Shown here: in pieces, positions 58,036-64,000 of the stretch | Position numbering within the stretch: the stretch's first letter is position 1 | Layout: each line of letters begins with the position of its first letter | Assembly (NCBI RefSeq): GCF_027943255.1 | Contig: NC_072895.1 | Location: forward strand, 41,204,001-41,268,000 | Source: Anastrepha obliqua | Lineage: Eukaryota; Arthropoda; Insecta; Diptera; Tephritidae | Length of the DNA stretch: 64,000 bases | Direction of reading: 5' to 3' | Made by a program: the position numbers and the translations under genes | The notes under the pieces: model-generated | Seen by the model: only the letters and a program-made list of their open reading frames with translations | Databases searched by the model: none | Told to the model about the DNA's origin: nothing

Positions 58036-59190
58036 ATGATTTCAAGTTTTTAGGATTCTTAAATGTTCTTGAAAAACTGTGGTGGTTTATAATGGAAGCA
58101 GCTTCAGGACTATTTGGATGAATGGTTTGTTTTTTTTGACGACACCAGGCCGAAAAAAATAGTTTGATGCCGCCGCGCGACGACTATACCTGCTAAAACG
58201 GTTGTACAATCGAAAATAATGGGATTATCTCCTAAAAATTTGACAGTATATACTTAAAATCCTATATTTTGGAAAAATGTATTATGAAAACTCTAGACCA
58301 CCGGGACCCTTTAACATTTCCGTATATCTCTGGTCTTCCTCTTTTGGGTGAAAGACGCAAAAGATGGAGTTTAGAATTATCTAAAGAAATTTTATAACAC
58401 ATTTTATAAGGTTTAATGAATATCAACCATTATTTTTGCAGCCATGTTTTGCTCTTCTTGTTGTTGACTCTTCTAGTAATTTCGTTGAAATAAAACCCGC
58501 CTGCGGCATTTGTTTTATCGAAAAAGTACAATATTACATTTCTTTTTCTAAACTTTTCTATAACTTTCCTTTTTTTTATTTTCATTTTTATCACCCCGAA
58601 ATTACGTTTCGGTAGAAACGAAGAACCCGATGTGGAAAATTTGAGACTTATTATTTTAATATTACAATGTGTGACTTCGCAATTTTCATCCATGTCAATG
58701 ATACTTTAGTGTTCCGATTTTGGCCTGAACAAACATCACTGTAACCTACTGTATTACGTGTTTTTGAGTAGTTATGTATATCCTCCATATGCACTGAGGG
58801 ACATGATGCTATTTCCTGTGCACCTATTGAAGCTGTCGTTTCATCGTATGCATACATCTTGACATTGTCGTCATGGAAGTTATGGAAAACCAAATTATTG
58901 TTTCGCGTATAATAGACTACCGAAACAGTGCGAATCAAAAATATTTCCTGGAATTCTCTTTTGCGTTTTTCTGGTCCTCTTCAAGACTGTTCCTATCTCG
59001 TTCAGCATTTTGCAAATGAACATCATCACGTTCTACGATATCAGATGTAATGTCTCTTCCCCATTATTACACGTCCGATTTTCCCTTTAGTAGTTCGCAT
59101 TTTTGGCTTGTGTTTTTTCGAGGAGCTTGAAAATTTAAGTTAAGTTCATGGTTAAATACTTTTCCATTTTTTAACAAAGGATTTCTCTAC
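58036..59190 (-). pseudogene. Transposase of GQNRN-type family (second copy)
   Basis: Minus strand from about 59170: FNHELNLNFQAPRKNTSQKC, LLKGKSDV, a coiled-coil-like ERDDVHLQNAERDRNSLEED, then VSVVYYTRNNNLVFHNFHDD, MYAYDETTASIGAQEIASCP and NTVGYSDVCSGQNRNTKVSL, followed in later frames by FGVIKMKIKKRKV, FFDKTNAAGGFYFNEITR and IYGNVKGS-like text. I recall this signature (YNF-DD…YDE-TASRG-EIASC…SDSCSGQNRN) from insect DNA transposase proteins, possibly Sola-type, but cannot confirm the superfamily. Acidic residues in YDE and SD could be catalytic. Several frame breaks; an insertion at about 58110-58310 splits the C-terminal region. Paralogous to 2757-3190. Confidence 0.65.
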
Positions 59191-59510
59191 GTAGTTCAGA
59201 AAGTTGTATAGTTTTTTCGTTAAGCGTTAAATACCTGGTGTGTTGGAAAAGTAAGATGGCTTTTAAAAATTCGCTAACAACATATATTCGATTTTCGATT
59301 TCTGTTTTTTTTTTGTTTTGTGGTATTCTTAAATGTGTAGAAAAAACGTTGGCACAATTATATTATATCTGAAGGGGATTGCTTTGAAGGCGTAAAATTG
59401 GAGAGGAAAATAAAAAGTCACCTCGTATCTGTAAAGTAAGGTGCCGGAAATATGTGTAATTTTTTAATCCATGCACTCCCACTTTGTAGAACCTCGAATA
59501 CATATATATA
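59191..59510. other. No gene seen
   Basis: AT-rich spacer with a T run at 59305-59316. Confidence 0.4.
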
Positions 59511-59743
59511 AAAGATGGCGCAAAAGTAATCACCTTATCGGAAGATTTATTATTTGTGCAAATGACGTCGTACGTCAATTATATATGGCACTTGTGAACT
59601 AGACAGCTGCGGTATATAAACAGAGTGGCAATGGAGCGCCTAAATATCATAATAAAGGTTTCCATCACTCAAAATAATTTTTTTTTATTTAGTAAAAAAG
59701 TTATTCAATAACAAAATTGGATGATTAATTCTGCGCCACCTTG
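59511..59743 (+). mobile_element. MITE, AAGGTGGCGCA family, copy 1
   Basis: Inverted repeats AAAGATGGCGCA and TGCGCCACCTTG with TA on both sides; 233 bp. Internal landmarks CGTCGTACG, GAACTAGACAGCTGC, TGGCAATGGAGCGCC. No ORF. Same family as 60685-60899 and fragments at 16135 and 24614. Confidence 0.85.
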
Positions 59744-60684
59744 TACGTACTCGTTTTCATATCCATGTAAAAATTTCGTTTTTGTCATTGCGGATGTGGT
59801 GGCACGCATGCCCGTCCCTTTGTGGCCGAACCACAAAAATAACATACAGCGCTACAGAAAGGGGAAGCAAATAAATCAAATATATCTGATACCAAAAAAG
59901 AAAAAAAAGAATAAAAAAAAGTAAAACGTAAAAAAACACAACACAAAAAGCAACAAGCTGCCGTGCAACAAAAAGTTAATTTAAAATTAATTCATTGCGG
60001 TAAACCAATCAATTTAAGCGCGAAATGTAACATGCAAAGAGCTGAAGTAAAATCGCAATTAATTCGTTTAAAATTCGTACTTGCTCGCCTTCACATGCGC
60101 GCTCTCCCCCACTTCCGCACTTTATTTATAAATGTTTGAAAGTATTTGGTTGTGTTTGTTTAAGGATTTTGCAGAGAACACAGAAATTCAGTTGAAATTC
60201 AGAGAATGTTATTGAGAATGCCAGTCAATGGGGCTTGGCAATACGAGTGGTTGTCGTTCTCATTACCGCGTCCGGTCGCCCAGCCGCCCCTGCGCGCGTT
60301 AGCCTTGCTTGCTGTTTTCGCTCGTGGCCACTGTTAAGGCGCTAATTATATTTTAATCTCGTATTAATTAAATAAAAATACCAGGCAGCTGGTGACAAGA
60401 GGAAGCGAAATAACGCACTCGAAATACTCATCGCGCGCACTGGCTAATGTCTACTTGCCACTCATTTTCGATTGCATTTTACCAGGTTTTCTGTTTGCGC
60501 ATACTTAAATTTGTCATTTATGTCTTGTCCTTTTATCACCAATGTTTATTTTGCGGTTTTAATTTTTTTCTTGGTAGCTTTGGTGTCGTTAAGTTGGTGG
60601 TGTTTGCCTGCACAAGCTGGCCATTTCACTAACGCACTTTACTGTACACTTTAAATGTTTACTATCGATAAGTTTGTTTATGTA
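59744..60684. other. No gene seen
   Basis: 59880-59960 is A-rich. 60060-60450 is less AT-rich and lacks repeat landmarks; possible unique host DNA. Confidence 0.4.
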
Positions 60685-60899
60685 AGGTGGCGTAAAGCTC
60701 ATCACCCCAATCATTGCAAATGGCGTCGTACGCAAATTATATTTGACACTTGCGAACTAGACAGCTGCAGCATACAAACAGACTGGCTATGGAGCGCACG
60801 AGGCTCTAAATAAAGATTTCCTTCACTCAAATCATTTTTTGTTTTAGTTAGTAAAAAAGTTATGCAAAAACAAAATTGCTTCTTAAGTGCGCCACGTGG
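60685..60899 (+). mobile_element. MITE, AAGGTGGCGCA family, copy 2
   Basis: Starts AGGTGGCGTAAAGCTCATC and ends AGTGCGCCACGTGG, flanked by TA. Internal landmarks CGTCGTACG, GCGAACTAGACAGCTGC and GGCTATGGAGCGC match copy 1 in the same orientation about 1 kb away. Confidence 0.82.
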
Positions 60900-61407
60900 T
60901 ATCTATGCTAATTAGTAATATATGTATTTTGACGTTTTCTCTTCGAATTGCCTTTCAGGCGCTCAATGCATCATTCGATCTATCATTGTAAACTCTCCTG
61001 TGCTGTTTATGGTATTCGCGATACAATTTTTTTATTCCCTATAAAGAGGTACAGAAATTTACATATTTTTTTACAATGAAGAGATGGTCATGAGGTTCAT
61101 AAATTTATTCATTTCATTGTCAACAAAATTCTGTTAATAGGACATTTTTGCTATTATATTTTACCCACTTATATCGAGCGTGGATCGAAAAGGAATAATT
61201 TCCGGTGTGCATCCATCACTCGTAACTGAATTAATTAAAAAAAGACAGAACTAATAAATGATTTTGTTAAAGAAGATTTTTCTCGAGATATTTCTGGAAC
61301 AATTTTTTTCTCTTCCACTTTTCAGTTACTAATAGCAACATGCACCGGTGTCATTTTGGTGTATTTTTTTGGAATACATAGATACACCACCCGATTGATT
61401 ATAAGCT
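60900..61407. other. No gene seen
   Basis: AT-rich, no motif. Confidence 0.4.
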
Positions 61408-61411
61408 TTAA

Positions 61412-61905
61412 GGCGTTAGGGGTAGTTAGAGGCCCGAAAAAATGATGATTTTCAATATTTTTTTTTTTTTGATAATCAATTGCTTTACTTTACAAAAATA
61501 AAAACGTTTATCAAGAAGTCCCTTGCGGTTATCATCACAAGTCCTTGGAGATTCATCTAAAATCAATCTGACAAGAGATATAAGTTTTATTAATAGATAA
61601 TATTGTAATAAAATGATTTTTACAGTGATTCCAGTTCCAATAACCTATATATGGGCCATATAATAGTTCTTCAGCCATCATAGTAGCTGTTGCCTAAGTA
61701 GCATTCTATTTTAGCGAGCTTTACTGCCACTTTCATACGTGCAGTATACATTTTTTCAGCTAGCGCCCTTTGTTAATTATTGAATAACTCGAAAAGTATT
61801 TGTCCGAATCACTTCAAATGTTTACACAATATTTCTAAGGTATTATACGTTAAGGAAATGCAAAAAAAAATCAATTTTTTGAAAATTCTGACTACCCCTA
61901 ACCTG
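61412..61905. mobile_element. TTAA-flanked MITE
   Basis: TTAA at 61408-61411 and 61906-61909 flank 494 bp whose ends GGCGTTAGGGGTAGTTAGA and (reverse-complemented) CAGGTTAGGGGTAGTCAGA are inverted repeats. Just inside both ends are TTTTCAA and poly-T stretches. No ORF of note. TTAA duplication is used by piggyBac and Kolobok transposases, so it is likely a non-autonomous member of one of these; which one is unresolved. Confidence 0.75.
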
Positions 61906-61909
61906 TTAA

Positions 61910-63195
61910 AATGATTACACATTTTATGTATTTCACTTTGCTCCGGAAATGGATGCTCAACATTTCAACCCAGCAACCTCATCTCTACATTTTCGTATCC
62001 CATTGCATTTGGTTAGAGTTCATGAGCTGGTTATGACACTCCTTAAGGTTGAATAATATTCTACTCTGCAATGGAAAACACGACCATCTTTTCTCTACAT
62101 TAATGGGATTATCAAGATTTTATTTTATATCAGCGATTAATTGCTTTTGATTGCTCCACAGTTGCTTCATTTCATATTTTTCTTTCGCATCTTTCTTATT
62201 TTATGCTAGTCGACTCGCTTTTGTTCGCTTATTCATTTAAAGGCTGTGACCTATTTTACACTAATTTTTCTTTCAATCAGTTACTCCTTATTACCCTTAT
62301 ATCCTCTCACCCTTTATTGCTGGTGACTTAGCCTTTCTGCGGAGCTTGCTGTTTTCTACTTTATAGGTTTTGTGTTATTCTGCCAGGCGCTATTCCAGAT
62401 TTAATTTGTGAGCTGCTGCTTTTAAAGCGATTAACGGTAGTGCACTGGGAGTGGTAAAGAATTTGGAATTGTGCTTAAATTCGACAAATACTTTGACCTT
62501 AATCAAAAAGTTAATAAATTTAATTTATTTGATGCTTTATTCGCCTAGTAAAAATTACCGTAACTCTCAAAGGTTTATATATTGTCAAAAAAGTACGGGT
62601 TTTACCAAAAAAGGGTCAGGTGATAAATAAAAAATACTATCTGGGTGTTGTTATTAATCATTGCCTACAACAATTTTTCTTATTTCGGGTATCGGGCAAG
62701 AAATAAATAATAGTAAAAAGTAACGCGTTCATTCAAGTATGGAGTAAAAAATGTGAATAACAAAATTATTTTTGGATGATTTGTTTTTTAATTCTATGTA
62801 GGAAATTTCTCTATATATTTACCTAATAGGCTGTTTCTTTTGTGTTTCATTACGATGCCTGATTTTGAGAAAAGTCTTTCTTTACCAGCGTTTGAAAACT
62901 GGCAGCATAACAGCAGCAACTCTAAAAAAAATGTGTTATTACTGTTCTGCGAAAGCAACTTTTTTTAATCTGATTTGCTGCGCATATCTCTACAGCTTAC
63001 TCGCAGCACAGCTGGCATTTTTTTTCACCTTGCAGTTATGTATGTTGTCGTAACTGCGAAATTTGAAACAGTTTAGTCACAGCGCAGTTTCAAATGTTCA
63101 TTATGCCGTGCATTTGCATCAGCTGCCGAAGCCTCATACGAACAGAATAGCACAGTTTTTATTATTTTTTTGTTTCTTGTTTGAGGGTGAGGTAG
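61910..63195. other. No gene seen
   Basis: AT-rich; short frames at 62865-63251 unmatched. Confidence 0.4.
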
Positions 63196-63199
63196 GATT

Positions 63200-64000
63200 C
63201 AAATGCCTTAGCACTTACCACGACCATCGTCTACTGCATCGAGTGGAGTAGCTTCTGAAAATATTTTCTCCTCCTCTTCTGGGGAGACTCCCTTCTCGGG
63301 ACTACTTTCTGCATTATTTCGGGAGGGCACTTCAGGCTTCAGGCTCGTCTTCTTACGTCGTTGTTTGTGGGACTTCGATTTGTTGAACTGCGTCAAGGTT
63401 TATCTTTTTTCTTCGTTATACGCTTTCAACGTGTCTTTTAACCGCATTCTATTTATACTCGCGTTTAAGCAATTTGTCTATCACATTGGTCGACGTGATG
63501 TCGCTAATCTGCTCCCTTAGGACATCACTTCCCACTAGTCATCTGTCGCAACTAAAGAAGGTGTGCTTGGCGTCATCGCTCGGTGCCTCGCAGTATTTGC
63601 ACTTTGGGTCGCTTACGTTACCCATGCGGTATAGGTATTTTCGAAGTATCCGTGACCCGAGAGGAACTGAGTCCTGAAATAACTCACTTCCCTGAAGTTT
63701 CTTTGAACCCATTTGCCTATTGTATGAATCAGCTTTGCCGTCCATCTGTGATTCATCTGTCGTCCATCAGTGTCCCATCGGCTTTACTGAAGGTACATGG
63801 TTTGGCATCTCCGTTCCGCGGGGCGGATTTTTCCTGGAATCCCACGCATCTGCACGTTCTCGGGCTATGATATCGATAGGTATCTCCCTGTGATCACAAA
63901 ATCGGCTGTGTCTGAGACAGTGCAGTAGGCGTAAGCAATTTTGAGCGCCGCTGTTCGTTGGACAGCATCCAGTGATCTGCGTTTGGTTTTGCAGCTTAGG
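63200..64000 (-). pseudogene. R1-like LINE 3' end, runs off right edge
   Basis: Minus strand from 64000: RSLDAVQRTAALKIAYAYCT, VSDTADFVITG (YRTVS-AA-VIAG block), IIARERADAWDSRKN, RWTAKLIHTIGKWVQRNFRE, VSYFRTQFLSGHGYF (LTQFLSGHG block), KYLYRMGNVSDPKCKYCEAP and DDAKHTFFSCDR (zinc knuckle C-x2-C…H-x4-C intact), then ISDITSTNVIDKLLKRE and NAVKRHVESV to about 63430, fading into a Ser/Glu-rich stretch. Domain order is that of R1-clade ORF2 from RT thumb to C-terminus. Frame slips at several points, though the protein is well conserved. The upstream portion lies beyond the window. Confidence 0.85.

Overview
The window looks like AT-rich intergenic or intronic DNA from a higher dipteran, most likely a tephritid-type fruit fly. 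This is inferred from the base composition, the many ACATACATATGTATG-like simple repeats, and the mix of mobile elements: mariner D34D, DD41D 'rosa'-like, Tc1-like, P-like, and I/R1/jockey-type LINEs. I found no convincing host protein-coding exon and no host tRNA or rRNA gene. Essentially every recognisable coding signal belongs to a transposon, and nearly all are broken.

Layout. 0-8 kb: an internally deleted DD41D element (871-1471); a decayed DNA transposon with a tRNA-derived SINE inside it (1548-3472); a LINE 3' end (about 4.5-4.9 kb); a gag-like LINE ORF1 with one stop codon (7115-7543). 8-13 kb: two LINE 3' ends facing each other and a second DD41D element. 15.8-20.6 kb: a full SINE fused to a MITE; the best-preserved element, a mariner with perfect inverted repeats (17592-18824); a DD41D fragment; an RNase H-bearing LINE tail. 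23-32 kb: a P-like transposase fragment with one stop; MITE and SINE pieces; a possible decayed zinc-finger reading frame; a DD41D-derived MITE; an I-like LINE RNase H. 34-42.2 kb: a SINE with target-site duplication and AAAT tail; another SINE; a DD41D scrap; a decayed jockey-like reverse transcriptase; a very young-looking LINE insertion with a roughly 57-nt poly(A) and a 14-bp duplication. 43-51 kb: a second, badly frameshifted mariner; a Tc1 fragment; an R1-like LINE; RNase H LINE tails; a SINE rearranged into a long hairpin. 53-64 kb: a foldback-like element with 9-bp target duplications beside a LINE remnant, both inside a 13-bp inverted repeat pair; a second DD41D MITE of the same deletion type; a second copy of the GQNRN-type transposon; two MITEs of one family; a TTAA-flanked MITE; an R1-like LINE 3' end running off the right edge.

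The genes do not form a pathway. The window records successive insertions. Most informative are the foldback-like element (53429-54216), the tRNA-derived SINE family (seven copies, one with clean duplications, one chimeric, one hairpin), the matched pair of DD41D deletion derivatives, and the fresh LINE insertion. All family assignments are from reading translations by eye; no database search was run.
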